Source: Muribaculaceae bacterium
GTDB lineage: Bacteria; Bacteroidota; Bacteroidia; Bacteroidales; Muribaculaceae
Direction: 5' to 3'
DNA length: 51,108 bases
NCBI GenBank assembly: GCA_017626045.1
Contig: JAGAJP010000048.1
Span: forward strand, 1 to 51,108
Under the pieces are notes generated by a model, which saw only the letters and a program-made list of their open reading frames with translations, did no database searches and had not been told where the DNA came from. Position numbers and translations under genes: made by a program. Shown in pieces: positions 8,471 to 17,275 of this stretch (position 1 is its first letter; each line of letters begins with the position of its first letter).

Positions 8471-8575
8471 ACCAATCCCTCCAATCCCTCATATTCCTCC
8501 TATTCCTCATATCTCTCTTATTCCTCCTATCCCTCATATATATATATCTCCTATTTCTCCTATTCCTCCCATCCT
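8471..8575 (+). repeat. Polypyrimidine CTCCTATTCCTC-type tract
   Basis: A degenerate C/T-rich repeat of about 100 nt directly after uvrC, with recurring ATTCCTCCTATTCCTCATAT-like units and a (TA)n run near 8537. It resembles the tract before ybeY. The remaining gap to 8769 holds a -7 box and two small hairpins (8682-8697 and 8699-8710) in the predicted leader of the next operon. Confidence 0.65.
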
Positions 8576-8650
8576 CAAAAAATCAACCCCCAATTCTGAT
8601 TAAGCATCATGAATTATGCATTATAATCATGCATTCTGAAAAATTATTAT

Positions 8651-8658
8651 TAACTTTG
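8651..8658 (+). promoter_or_regulatory. -7 box upstream of the glsB-like operon
   Basis: TAACTTTG matches the Bacteroidetes -7 consensus. No TTTG is found 19-21 bp upstream, so the -33 element is weak. The predicted leader of about 105 nt contains a CTCCGG/CCGGAG hairpin and a CAGG/CCTG hairpin. Confidence 0.55.
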
Positions 8659-8769
8659 CAGTTTCAGAGACGGCATGCCCTCTCCGGACCCCCGGAGGCA
8701 GGCTTGCCTGAAGGGTGGATTTGAACAAAGTGCAGGGAAGGATGGTTTAGAAATGAAACAATCGACACA

Positions 8770-9708
8770 ATGGATGCCATCATACCACCAGTGGATCGCG
8801 ACGCCATAGAAAGCGAACTGACAGCGGAGCGGTTTTTACGACATACCAATAAGGGCGACAACCACCTCTACGTTGTCGATGCTTTCTGTGCGCCCAACAC
8901 CATGCGGGAGATCGGACGTCTCCGCGAGGGGGCGTTCCGGCAGTCCGGAGGAGGCACCGGACTCAGTTGCGACATCGACGAGTTCGACACTATGCCGGAG
9001 CCTTGCCGACAGTTGATCGTATGGGATCCGCAGGAGAAGGAGATTCTCGGTGGATACCGTTTCATCACTGGCGACAGAATAGATATGTCGTCGGGTACGC
9101 CACGTATCGCCACTTCCCACATGTTCAAGTTTTCCGATAAGTTTCTCAAGCAATATCTTCCGCAGACTCTCGAACTCGGAAGGTCGTTCGTATCCCTTGG
9201 TTATCAGAGCTCTAAAGCGGGGGCAAAGGCGATTTTCGCCCTCGACAACCTCTGGGACGGTCTCGGTGCCCTTACAGTAAAGTATCCGAATATCAAGTAT
9301 CTGTTTGGAAAAGTGACTATGTATCAAGCTTTTGGTAGAAAGAATCTTGATCTGGTGCTCGCATTCCTCAACAAGCATTTCCCCGACCCCGACGGTCTCG
9401 TGCGTCCCATACACCCGGTATCTTCCGGTGCGTCGTCGCCCGAGATTCAGAGTATGCTGTCGGGAGCGGACTATAAGGAAGACTATCGGATCCTTCACCA
9501 TGTCTTGCGCGAGCAGGGGCTCAACATCCCCCCGCTTGTCAACGCATACATGAGTCTGTCGCCAACCATGAGGATGTTTGGAACTGCGGTAAACTATGAG
9601 TTCGGCAACGTGGAGGAAAGCGGTATCTTCCTTACCGTCTCGGAGATTCTTGACGAAAAGAAAAAACGACATATTGAAACATATAAAGAAGAAATCAGCA
9701 ATGAATAA
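8770..9708 (+). CDS. GlsB/OlsB-like N-acyltransferase
   Basis: A 312-residue GNAT-fold protein of the Acetyltransf_5 group. OlsB (ornithine lipids) and the Bacteroides GlsB (glycine lipids) belong here and transfer a 3-hydroxyacyl chain to an amino-acid amine. Recognisable blocks are NTMREIGRLREGAFR, GGGTGLSCDIDEFD, LGGYRFI and ELGRSFVSLGYQSSKAG. From memory these match GlsB of B. thetaiotaomicron closely. The usual partner GlsA (a PlsC-type O-acyltransferase) is not adjacent. Instead the stop codon overlaps the next gene, a LegB-like dehydratase, by 8 nt. The enzyme probably works at the inner membrane. GlsB identity is likely; its role in this operon is open. Confidence 0.75.
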   Translation: MDAIIPPVDRDAIESELTAERFLRHTNKGDNHLYVVDAFCAPNTMREIGRLREGAFRQSGGGTGLSCDIDEFDTMPEPCRQLIVWDPQEKEILGGYRFITGDRIDMSSGTPRIATSHMFKFSDKFLKQYLPQTLELGRSFVSLGYQSSKAGAKAIFALDNLWDGLGALTVKYPNIKYLFGKVTMYQAFGRKNLDLVLAFLNKHFPDPDGLVRPIHPVSSGASSPEIQSMLSGADYKEDYRILHHVLREQGLNIPPLVNAYMSLSPTMRMFGTAVNYEFGNVEESGIFLTVSEILDEKKKRHIETYKEEISNE

Positions 9709-10678
9709 GGTTCTGGTGACGGGTGCCGACGGCTTCATAGGGTCGCATCTTACCGAGGCACTCCTTGCCCGGGGTTGCAAGGTCAGGGCTCTTGCCCAGT
9801 ATAATTCATTCAACGACTGGGGGTGGCTCGAGGACATTCACCACCCCGAGCTCGAAGTGGTGACCGGTGATGTGCGTGACCCGAATCTCTGCCGCAATAT
9901 TGTGAAGGGCATTGACACGGTGTTTCATCTCGCGGCGCTCATCGCGATTCCATACAGTTATGTGGCACCCGATTCTTACGTGGATACCAACGTGAAGGGT
10001 ACGCTCAACATGTGTCAGGCTGCCCGCGACGAGGGCGTCGAGAGGATTCTTGTGACCTCTACTTCGGAGGTGTACGGAACCGCCCGCTTTGTGCCGATCA
10101 ATGAGTCGCATCCGAAGCAGCCTCAGTCGCCATACTCCGCGTCAAAGATAGGTGCCGACGCTATTGCCCTCAGTTTCTTCAACGCCTTCAGTCTCCCGGT
10201 GACGGTGGTGCGTCCGTTCAACACCTATGGACCGCGGCAGTCGGCGAGGGCGATAATCCCCACCATCATTACTCAGATAGCCCGGGGAGAAAGAGACATT
10301 AAGGTCGGGGACCTTACGCCCACCCGTGATTTCAATTTCGTCGCCGACACCGCGGCGGGATTCATCGCGCTCGCCGAATGCGGCGAGGCGGTAGGAAAGG
10401 AAATCAACATTGCCACCGGACGCGAAGTGTCGATGGCGCAGACGCTGGAGACCATTGCCCGTCTTATGGACGCGGATGTCAAGTGGACCGTCGACCCGCA
10501 GAGGCTCCGGCCTCGCGGCAGCGAGGTGTTCCGCCTGCTCGGCGACAACTCCCTCATTACGTCCATGACCTCCTGGCGCCCGCGGTTCTCTCTCGAAGAT
10601 GGACTGCGGAAAACCATCGAATGGTTTTCCGACCCCGACAACCTCAAAAAATACAAATCCGGAATATATAACGTATGA
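9701..10678 (+). CDS. LegB-like NAD-dependent 4,6-dehydratase
   Basis: A 325-residue extended SDR. The Rossmann motif is GADGFIG (G8, G11, G14), the catalytic segment STSEVYG lies near residue 123, and YSASK gives Tyr145 and Lys149. The blocks YNSFNDWGWL, AALIAIPYSYVAPDSYVDTN and RPFNTYGPRQSAR are characteristic of LegB, the GlcNAc-nucleotide 4,6-dehydratase that opens legionaminic acid synthesis. No other leg genes are present. Start ATG 9701 overlaps the end of the acyltransferase gene by 8 nt, and its stop overlaps the ATP-grasp start by 4 nt (ATGA), so translation is probably coupled. The product is likely a 4-keto-6-deoxy amino sugar; its use here is unknown. Confidence 0.78.
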   Translation: MNKVLVTGADGFIGSHLTEALLARGCKVRALAQYNSFNDWGWLEDIHHPELEVVTGDVRDPNLCRNIVKGIDTVFHLAALIAIPYSYVAPDSYVDTNVKGTLNMCQAARDEGVERILVTSTSEVYGTARFVPINESHPKQPQSPYSASKIGADAIALSFFNAFSLPVTVVRPFNTYGPRQSARAIIPTIITQIARGERDIKVGDLTPTRDFNFVADTAAGFIALAECGEAVGKEINIATGREVSMAQTLETIARLMDADVKWTVDPQRLRPRGSEVFRLLGDNSLITSMTSWRPRFSLEDGLRKTIEWFSDPDNLKKYKSGIYNV

Positions 10679-11619
10679 AGAAAATAAACATAATGATGCT
10701 CGGCGGAGCCCGCCGTGTATCGATGGCAGAGCTCTTCAAGCGCAGCGGCGAGCGCATCGGAAGGGAAGTCAATATCGTAAGCTACGAGCTTTTGGAGCAG
10801 GTGCCCATTGCCCTTGAGGGCAAGGTGGTGGTGGGACTCCGCTGGAGCGACCCCAATGTGGTGCCTGACATCGTCAGGGTGGCGAAGGAATATGAGATTG
10901 ACATTATACTTCCGTTCGTCGACGGTGCCATCGAGATCGCATCCAAGGTTCGTCCACATCTTCCCGATGTCTTCATCCCCGTCGGTGACTTCGAGGTAAA
11001 CCGCACCATGTTTGACAAGGTGGCTGCCGCCAAGGCTTTCGAGGCTGCAGGAATACCCATCCCCCGAACTTACACCGCCCTAAATGCCAAGATGCCCGCA
11101 ATCGCGAAGCCGAGGAAGGGCTCCGCATCGCGGGGCATAAGGATTTTCCACACTCTCGACGAGCTGATGCAGCTTGAGAACTTCAGCGACTATCTCGTGC
11201 AGGAATATCTCGAAAACAAGGAGGAGTATACTGTAGACTGCTACGTGTCGCAGAAAGGTGAGATACTCACGGTGGTGCCCCGATGCCGTCTCGAGGTTAT
11301 GGGAGGCGAGGTGACCCGCACCATCACGTGCCGCAACTCGAAACTCGACGCGCTCAGCCGCAAGGTCATCACGACCTTCAACCTGCGAGGCCCGGTAACC
11401 CTGCAGTTCCTTCACGACCTCGACCGCGACCGGTATCTGCTCATGGAGGTTAATCCGCGTCTCGGAGGCGGCGTGGTATGCTCGATATTCGCTGGCGCGC
11501 CTATCGCCGACTACATCATCGACGAGTCGCGCGGTATAACTCTCAATCCCTGCGACGACTGGGCTTACAACACCCTTATGGCAAGATACCTCAAGGAGGC
11601 AATCTTCTATGAGGCGTGA
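10675..11619 (+). CDS. ATP-grasp carboxylate-amine ligase
   Basis: A 314-residue ATP-grasp protein resembling the small carbamoyl-phosphate-synthase-like ligases. The nucleotide-binding loop is AKPRKGSASRGI, and the metal-binding segment MEVNPRLGGG supplies Glu258 and Asn260. Such enzymes activate a carboxylate as acyl-phosphate and join it to an amine. The substrate cannot be read from the sequence. It is last in the three-gene overlapping operon, so it may attach an amino acid or similar group to the amino sugar or lipid made by its neighbours (inference). A weak CCGGA/TCCGG hairpin followed by a T-run lies at about 11666-11703. Confidence 0.75.
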   Translation: MKKINIMMLGGARRVSMAELFKRSGERIGREVNIVSYELLEQVPIALEGKVVVGLRWSDPNVVPDIVRVAKEYEIDIILPFVDGAIEIASKVRPHLPDVFIPVGDFEVNRTMFDKVAAAKAFEAAGIPIPRTYTALNAKMPAIAKPRKGSASRGIRIFHTLDELMQLENFSDYLVQEYLENKEEYTVDCYVSQKGEILTVVPRCRLEVMGGEVTRTITCRNSKLDALSRKVITTFNLRGPVTLQFLHDLDRDRYLLMEVNPRLGGGVVCSIFAGAPIADYIIDESRGITLNPCDDWAYNTLMARYLKEAIFYEA

Positions 11620-11710
11620 CAACGCCCCGGAAATTTTATAGAACACGCTCCCAAGAACCCCGTGCCCGGATGTCTTCTCCGGTGATTCATGCAGGTTTTT
11701 TTATAAAAAA

Positions 11711-11742
11711 GTTGCAAATGTTAAGTTAAATATGTAACTTTG
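11711..11742 (+). promoter_or_regulatory. Promoter of the OmpA/TPR lipoprotein
   Basis: -7 box TAACTTTG (11735-11742) with GTTG (11711-11714) 20 bp upstream, one base off the TTTG consensus. The predicted leader is about 90 nt. Confidence 0.7.
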
Positions 11743-11840
11743 GGCTGAATATCGGCTTGTTTGTATGGATATATGGATGGCTGAAGATGTTATAGTATTG
11801 ATAACCCGAAATTTAAGTAAGTTTTTTTATACACATGATC

Positions 11841-13523
11841 ATGAAAAAGACCTTAGTTTATCTTTCATTAGGCGCAGTTGTCCTCTCTATGGGCTCTTGC
11901 TCCAAAAAGGTCGGTGAATTCGCTTCAGAGTATTTCACCACAAATCCGACTCCGCTGGAGACAGTGGGGCAGACAGTACCCGCTACTATCAGCGGAACAG
12001 TTCCGGCAAAGTTCATGCCCAAGAACGCAGTTGTTACAGTTACTCCCGTGCTCGCCTGGGACGGCGGCGAGGCTTCAAGCTCTCAGGTAGTTTTCCAGGG
12101 TGAGAACGCCCGTGCCAACGGCCAGGTGATTTCCTACAAGGAAGGCGGCTCCGTGACTATCCCGTTCAATGTGCGTTACCAGCCCGAGATGCAGAAAAGC
12201 GACCTCTACCTTGACTTCAAGGTTAACCAGGGCGGCAATGACTATGTCCTCCCCCGCGTGAAGGTGGGTTATGGCGTTATTGCTACATCTACCATGACAG
12301 ATGTCGCTACCCTCACCCCGGCTTCCGCTCCCAGTGGCTTCGAGCGCATCATCCAGGAGAAGTACAGTGCCGAAATCAAGTTCCTCATCAATCAGGCAAA
12401 CATCCGCGCAAACCAGGTGAATGCTGCCGACTATGTTGACTTCAACGGTCAGCTTCAGAAGGCAAACGAGGCTCCCAACCGCGAAATCGCAGGCGTGACT
12501 GTAAACTCCTACGCTTCACCTGACGGTTCTCTCGAATTCAACACTCAGCTTGCTGAAAAGCGTGAGAACAACACTGTGTCTTATGTTGAAAACCAGCTGA
12601 AGAAAGACAAGATCACCGAGTTTGGTGAACTCACTTCTTCCTTCACTCCCGAGGACTGGGAAGGCTTCCAGCAGCTCGTGGAGAAGAGCAACATCCAGGA
12701 CAAGGAACTTATCCTCAGCGTCCTCAAGATGTACAAGGATCCCGAAATGCGCGAGAAGGAACTCCGCAACCTTTCTGCTGTATTCGATGAACTCGCCGAT
12801 GAAATCCTCCCGCAGCTCCGCTATTCAAAGGTCATCGCTACTGTCAACGTTATCGGCAAGAGCGACGAGCAGATGAACAAGGAGTTTGACACCGATCCTT
12901 CCAAGCTGAGCATTGACGAGATTCTCTTCGTGGGAACTCTCACCAACGACCTCAACCGCAAGAAAGCTATCTACACAGAGGCTACAAAACTTTACCCCAA
13001 CGACTTCCGCACATGGAACAACCTCGGCGCAGTTGAGTATCAGCTCGGCAACTACGATGCAGCCTCTAAGGCTCTCGCAAAAGCTGCCAAGATCGCTCCC
13101 AACGACAAGCAGGTTGAACTCAACGAAGGTCTCGTGGCCCTTGCCAACGACAACGTAAGCAAGGCTAAGGACCTCATCGGTGGCGCTGCAGGCGTGCCTG
13201 AGGCTGCTTCCGCTCTCGGTGTCCTCTATCTCGAGGAAGGTAAGGTTTCCAACGCTCTCAACAGCTTCGGCGGCGAGAAGAACAACAACGCCGCTCTCGC
13301 CCAGATCCTGTCGAAAGACTACAGCGCTGCAAAGAACACTCTCGCTTCAATCAAGAACCCCAACGCCACTACATACTATCTCGCAGCTGTCGTAGGCGCT
13401 CGCACCAACAATGAGAACATGGTGCTCACTAACCTCCGCGAGGCTGTCAAGCTCGACAGCAAGATGGCTGAGAAGGCTAAGAACGACCTTGAGTTCGCAA
13501 GCTACAACCTGTCTTCTCTTTGA
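11841..13523 (+). CDS. OmpA-like/TPR lipoprotein, likely abundant
   Basis: The protein begins with a lipoprotein signal, LVYLSLGAVVLSMGSC, lipidated at Cys20. SKK follows the cysteine and not an acidic export signal, so it probably faces the periplasm. The N-terminal half is a beta-rich domain. An OmpA-like segment follows (SYASPDGSLEFNTQLAEKR), and from about residue 380 there are TPR repeats (DFRTWNNLGAVEYQLGNYDAA). It likely anchors the outer membrane to peptidoglycan or scaffolds envelope proteins. Codon use is strikingly uniform (CTC, AAG, AAC, GCT), which suggests high expression. ATG 11841 is preferred; an in-frame ATG at 11835 would add two residues. Confidence 0.8.
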   Translation: MKKTLVYLSLGAVVLSMGSCSKKVGEFASEYFTTNPTPLETVGQTVPATISGTVPAKFMPKNAVVTVTPVLAWDGGEASSSQVVFQGENARANGQVISYKEGGSVTIPFNVRYQPEMQKSDLYLDFKVNQGGNDYVLPRVKVGYGVIATSTMTDVATLTPASAPSGFERIIQEKYSAEIKFLINQANIRANQVNAADYVDFNGQLQKANEAPNREIAGVTVNSYASPDGSLEFNTQLAEKRENNTVSYVENQLKKDKITEFGELTSSFTPEDWEGFQQLVEKSNIQDKELILSVLKMYKDPEMREKELRNLSAVFDELADEILPQLRYSKVIATVNVIGKSDEQMNKEFDTDPSKLSIDEILFVGTLTNDLNRKKAIYTEATKLYPNDFRTWNNLGAVEYQLGNYDAASKALAKAAKIAPNDKQVELNEGLVALANDNVSKAKDLIGGAAGVPEAASALGVLYLEEGKVSNALNSFGGEKNNNAALAQILSKDYSAAKNTLASIKNPNATTYYLAAVVGARTNNENMVLTNLREAVKLDSKMAEKAKNDLEFASYNLSSL

Positions 13524-13584
13524 TTGATTCCGACTGAGTGATGACGTCTTCTGCAGACGCATAACGATACTCTTCGACCTAAAG

Positions 13585-13612
13585 GGGCGTGGGCCGTGAC
13601 TGGCCCGCGCCC
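13585..13612 (+). terminator. GC-rich hairpin after the lipoprotein gene
   Basis: An 11-bp stem (one G-U pair) of GGGCGTGGGCC with GGCCCGCGCCC around a 6-nt loop, 60 nt after the stop. No U-run follows, so it may protect the 3' end or terminate poorly. Confidence 0.5.
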
Positions 13613-13623
13613 TACCAATACTA

Positions 13624-14003
13624 AGAGTCCATCTAATAAAAAATGTTAACACAGGCGCGGACGGTTTTTGATGCAGGTCAGCAAGTTGAGGAGGGAGCGA
13701 TGCGGGCATCGTGACCGACGAGACTTGGCTGAGATGCACAAAAAGCGGCCGGAATGTAGTAATTTTTTTATCTGGCATGTTATAAAGTTAAATTCATTAA
13801 AGATGAATATTGATTTATCATTATCTTTGACTCGCAGCTTCCAGCCATCTTTGACCTTTTGGTTCAGTCACATAGCCCGCAATGCTCCTTCACCTGCAAG
13901 GCCAAATATGACCGAATTGAAAATCGGCGAATACCGCTGAAATCAACTCAATATGAGCCAAATCTGCGACCCCTGTGTTAACATTTTTTATTAGATGGAC
14001 TCT
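13624..14003. mobile_element. 380-bp element with perfect 32-bp inverted repeats
   Basis: The arms at 13624-13655 and 13972-14003 are perfect inverted copies over 32 bp; each outer end begins AGAGTCCATCTAATAAAAAA. The 316-bp centre has no convincing gene. It carries a -7 box TATCTTTG (13822-13829) pointing towards nadB, a CGATGC/GCATCG hairpin (13698-13711), and no -7 match on the other strand. If the termini are read as GAGTCC/GGACTC, the flanks are TAA on both sides, a possible 3-bp target duplication. It is either a MITE-like element or an invertible promoter segment. It ends 14 nt before nadB, so the nadB promoter must lie inside or beyond it. Confidence 0.8.
13822..13829 (+). promoter_or_regulatory. 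-7 box inside the inverted-repeat element
   Basis: TATCTTTG fits the -7 consensus and points to nadB. The -33 region has no TTTG, so the promoter is tentative. Confidence 0.4.
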
Positions 14004-14017
14004 AAAATGCAATTGAT

Positions 14018-15604
14018 ATGACTTTCAAATACGACTATCTTGTGATAGGATCCGGTGTGGCGGGTATGAGTTTCGCTCTGAAAGTGGCTTCCCCCGAACA
14101 CCGCGTGGCTGTGGTCTGCAAGACTACGCTCGACGAGGCCAACACTTATTACGCCCAGGGCGGCGTGGCGAGCGTCACCAATCTCGAGGTCGATGATTTC
14201 GACAAGCATATTCACGACACGATGGTGGCAGGCGACTGGCTGTCTGACCGCGACGCCGTGGAGAAAGTGGTGAGAAACGCTCCTTCACAGATCAGGGAAC
14301 TGCTCAAATGGGGCGTCGATTTCGACAAAAAGGAAGACGGATCTTTCGACCTGCACCGCGAGGGCGGACATTCTGAATTCCGTATCCTTCACCATGCCGA
14401 CAACACTGGCGCCGAGATTCAGCTCTCTCTCGTGGAGAGAATAAAGGAAAATCCCTATATCGATATCTTCGAGCATCACTTCGCCGTGGAGATTATCACA
14501 CAGCATCACCTCGGCAAGATAGTGACGCGACGCACTCCCGACATCACTTGCTATGGCGCGTATGTGCTCGACGAGAAGACCGAGAAAGTCGATACCTTCC
14601 TTGCCAAGATTACCGTCATGGCTACCGGCGGCGTGGGCGCCTGCTACACCACCACCACCAATCCCCTGATAGCGACCGGCGACGGCATCGCTATGGTGTA
14701 TCGCGCCAAAGGCACCGTGAGCGACATGGAGTTCATACAGTTCCATCCGACAGCCCTTTATCATCCCGGCGACCGTCCGAGCTTCCTCATCACCGAGGCG
14801 ATGAGAGGCTATGGCGCGGTCCTCAAGACGCTCGACGGCAAGGAGTTCATGCAGAAGTATGACCCACGTCTCTCGCTCGCGCCCCGCGACATAGTGGCGC
14901 GCGCCATCGACTCGGAGATGAAGCTCAACGGAACAGACCATGTATATCTCGATGTGACCCACAAGGATCCCGAGGAGACGAAACGTCATTTCCCGAATAT
15001 CTACGAGAAATGCCTCTCGCTCGGCATCGACATCACGAAGGATATGATTCCCGTTGCTCCTGCGGCGCATTATCTCTGTGGCGGCATAAAGGTGGACCTC
15101 GACGCCCAGTCGAGCATCGACCGCCTGTATGCCGTGGGTGAGTGCTCTTGCACCGGTCTGCACGGCGGCAACCGCCTCGCGTCAAACTCTCTGATTGAGG
15201 CTGTGGTATATGCCGATGCGGCTGCGAAACATGCCGCCGCCAGAATCAACGGTCTCGACTTCCGAAACGATGTGCCCGAGTGGAACGACGAAGGCACGAC
15301 ACATCCCGAGGAAATGGTGCTGATAACCCAGTCGGAGAAGGAGGTGAACCAGATCATGGGTTATTATGTGGGAATCGTCAGGAGCAACCTGAGGCTCGAC
15401 CGCGCCTGGAACCGTCTCGACATCCTGTATCAGGAAACGGAGAAGCTGTTCCGCACCAGCAAGCCCTCGAGGGCGCTCTGCGAGCTCCGCAACATCATCA
15501 ACATCGGCTACCTGATAATGCGTCAGGCACGCGAGCGTAAGGAAAGCCGCGGACTTCACTACACCATTGACTACCCGCACCCCGACGTGTGTCACGAACA
15601 ATGA
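14018..15604 (+). CDS. nadB: L-aspartate oxidase
   Basis: A 528-residue FAD enzyme that oxidises L-aspartate to iminoaspartate, the first step of de novo NAD synthesis. The FAD motif is IGSGVAGMSFA. The conserved blocks YYAQGGVASV, REGGHSEFRILHHADNTG, EFIQFHPTALY and GGNRLASNSLIEAVVYA identify the fumarate reductase/NadB family and favour NadB. The C-terminal helical domain is present. nadA and nadC are not adjacent. Translation starts 14 nt after the right arm of the inverted-repeat element, so expression of this otherwise housekeeping gene may depend on that element. Confidence 0.93.
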   Translation: MTFKYDYLVIGSGVAGMSFALKVASPEHRVAVVCKTTLDEANTYYAQGGVASVTNLEVDDFDKHIHDTMVAGDWLSDRDAVEKVVRNAPSQIRELLKWGVDFDKKEDGSFDLHREGGHSEFRILHHADNTGAEIQLSLVERIKENPYIDIFEHHFAVEIITQHHLGKIVTRRTPDITCYGAYVLDEKTEKVDTFLAKITVMATGGVGACYTTTTNPLIATGDGIAMVYRAKGTVSDMEFIQFHPTALYHPGDRPSFLITEAMRGYGAVLKTLDGKEFMQKYDPRLSLAPRDIVARAIDSEMKLNGTDHVYLDVTHKDPEETKRHFPNIYEKCLSLGIDITKDMIPVAPAAHYLCGGIKVDLDAQSSIDRLYAVGECSCTGLHGGNRLASNSLIEAVVYADAAAKHAAARINGLDFRNDVPEWNDEGTTHPEEMVLITQSEKEVNQIMGYYVGIVRSNLRLDRAWNRLDILYQETEKLFRTSKPSRALCELRNIINIGYLIMRQARERKESRGLHYTIDYPHPDVCHEQ

Positions 15605-15628
15605 CATTGCCGACGCGGTTTTAATTAT

Positions 15629-17275
15629 ATGAAACGAATAGCTATCCCATTCGCGGCGCTCTTTTGCGCGGCTGCATGCATGTGCGCCTCCAAAAGCCAT
15701 GACATGTCGCTCCAACGAAACCTCAAGACCTTCAACGCCATGGTGAAGGTACTCGAGGAAAACTATGTCGACTCCATTCGCGTCGACGAGGCATTCGGCG
15801 CGGCTTCCCGCGCCATGCTCAACACCGTGGACCCATACACTGAATACTATACAGCCGAAGACCGAGACGACCTGCTGAAGATGACCACCGGCGAATATGC
15901 CGGCATCGGAAGCTATATCACCGAATACGACGGATATGTATGCATCTCCCAGCCTATGGAGGGAAGTCCCGCGGCTATCGCTGGACTCCTTCCCGGCGAC
16001 CGCATAGTCAGGGTCGACACTGTCGACACAAAGGGCTTGAAGAATTCCGCGGTGTCGCAGTTGCTGAAGGGTACGCCCGGAACCGACGTGCATATCGACA
16101 TTGTGCGCCCTTATGTGGAGGATTCGCTGAAGTCTGTCACCGTCACGCGCGCGAAAGTCACAGAGAAGTCCGTGCCTTTCTTCGGGATGATATCGCCTTC
16201 CGTCGGTTATATCCGCCTCAATAGTTTCATTGTCAATTCCGCAAAGGAAATGACGGCTGCGCTCGACAGCCTGAAGAAGAACCCCGGATTCTCACGTCTT
16301 GTGATTGACCTGCGTGGCAACTACGGAGGACTTGTGGAGAGCGCGATTGAAATTCTCGGCAATTTCCTGCCGAAGGGAACAGAGGTATTGCGCACTAAAG
16401 GAAAGGAAAGCGAACGCATATACAAAACCAGAAGCAATCCGTCGTTTCCCGATATTCCGATCGCCGTTCTTATAGATGGAAGCACGGCTTCCTCTTCGGA
16501 AATAATGGCAGGTGCTCTCCAGGATCTCGACAGGGCGGTGCTTGTGGGCAACAGAAGCTTCGGAAAGGGGCTTGTGCAGACCACTTTCCCCCTTCCCCAC
16601 GACGCGATGCTCAAGGTGACGGTGTCCAAATACTACATACCGTCGGGGCGTCTCATCCAGGCTCTCGACTATTCGCGCCGAAATCCCGACGGATCAGTGG
16701 CGCGAACTCCGGATTCGCTTACCAACGTGTATCACACTCTCCGAGGGCGTGAGGTGCGCGACGGGGGCGGACTGCAGCCGGACTCCGTAGTGAAGGTGAA
16801 GGCTTATTCCGACCTCCTTTACAATCTCGTGACGAAAAACAAGATTTTCGACTTCGCCAACAAGTACCGCGCGTCTCATCCGGCTCCCGCTTCCACCGGC
16901 GGCATCGTGGTTGATGACGCCGTATATGCGGAATTCTGTGATTTCGTGAAGGGTAGCGGCATGAAATACGACACGTCATTCGACGCCCTCCTCAAGGAAC
17001 TGCGCAAGCAGGTCGACGAGCAGGACTATATGACCGAGGCAAATGACTCCACTATGGCGGTGCTCGAGAAGGCGCTCGGCAGCAATCTGGAACGTGACCT
17101 TGAGTTCAAGAGAAAGGAAATTGCCGACTATCTGGCGGAGGAAATTGCGTCGAGGTATTTCGGCGAGTCCGGGCGTGTCGCGGTTGAGATACGCACGGAT
17201 CCCGTTGTGACGGAGGCGGTGGAGATACTTGAGTCGCCGCTCTACGAAGCAATTCTGAAAGGGGATGCCAAATGA
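15629..17275 (+). CDS. S41 family C-terminal processing peptidase
   Basis: A 548-residue exported protease. A Sec signal peptide (MKRIAIPFAALFCAAACMCA) is followed by an N-terminal helical segment (VLEENYVDSIRVDEAF), a PDZ domain (AIAGLLPGDRIVRVDTVD) and the S41 domain. The catalytic serine is in DGSTASSSEIMAG, and the general-base lysine is in SFGKGLVQ. Family members trim C-termini of periplasmic or outer-membrane proteins. It starts 24 nt after nadB and its stop overlaps the mfd start by 4 nt (ATGA), so mfd translation is likely coupled to it. Confidence 0.9.
   Translation: MKRIAIPFAALFCAAACMCASKSHDMSLQRNLKTFNAMVKVLEENYVDSIRVDEAFGAASRAMLNTVDPYTEYYTAEDRDDLLKMTTGEYAGIGSYITEYDGYVCISQPMEGSPAAIAGLLPGDRIVRVDTVDTKGLKNSAVSQLLKGTPGTDVHIDIVRPYVEDSLKSVTVTRAKVTEKSVPFFGMISPSVGYIRLNSFIVNSAKEMTAALDSLKKNPGFSRLVIDLRGNYGGLVESAIEILGNFLPKGTEVLRTKGKESERIYKTRSNPSFPDIPIAVLIDGSTASSSEIMAGALQDLDRAVLVGNRSFGKGLVQTTFPLPHDAMLKVTVSKYYIPSGRLIQALDYSRRNPDGSVARTPDSLTNVYHTLRGREVRDGGGLQPDSVVKVKAYSDLLYNLVTKNKIFDFANKYRASHPAPASTGGIVVDDAVYAEFCDFVKGSGMKYDTSFDALLKELRKQVDEQDYMTEANDSTMAVLEKALGSNLERDLEFKRKEIADYLAEEIASRYFGESGRVAVEIRTDPVVTEAVEILESPLYEAILKGDAK

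Noticed and set aside
13668..13940. 90-codon ORF inside the inverted-repeat element
   Set aside because: Composition is irregular, with no motif of a transposase or recombinase; probably chance reading of the element.
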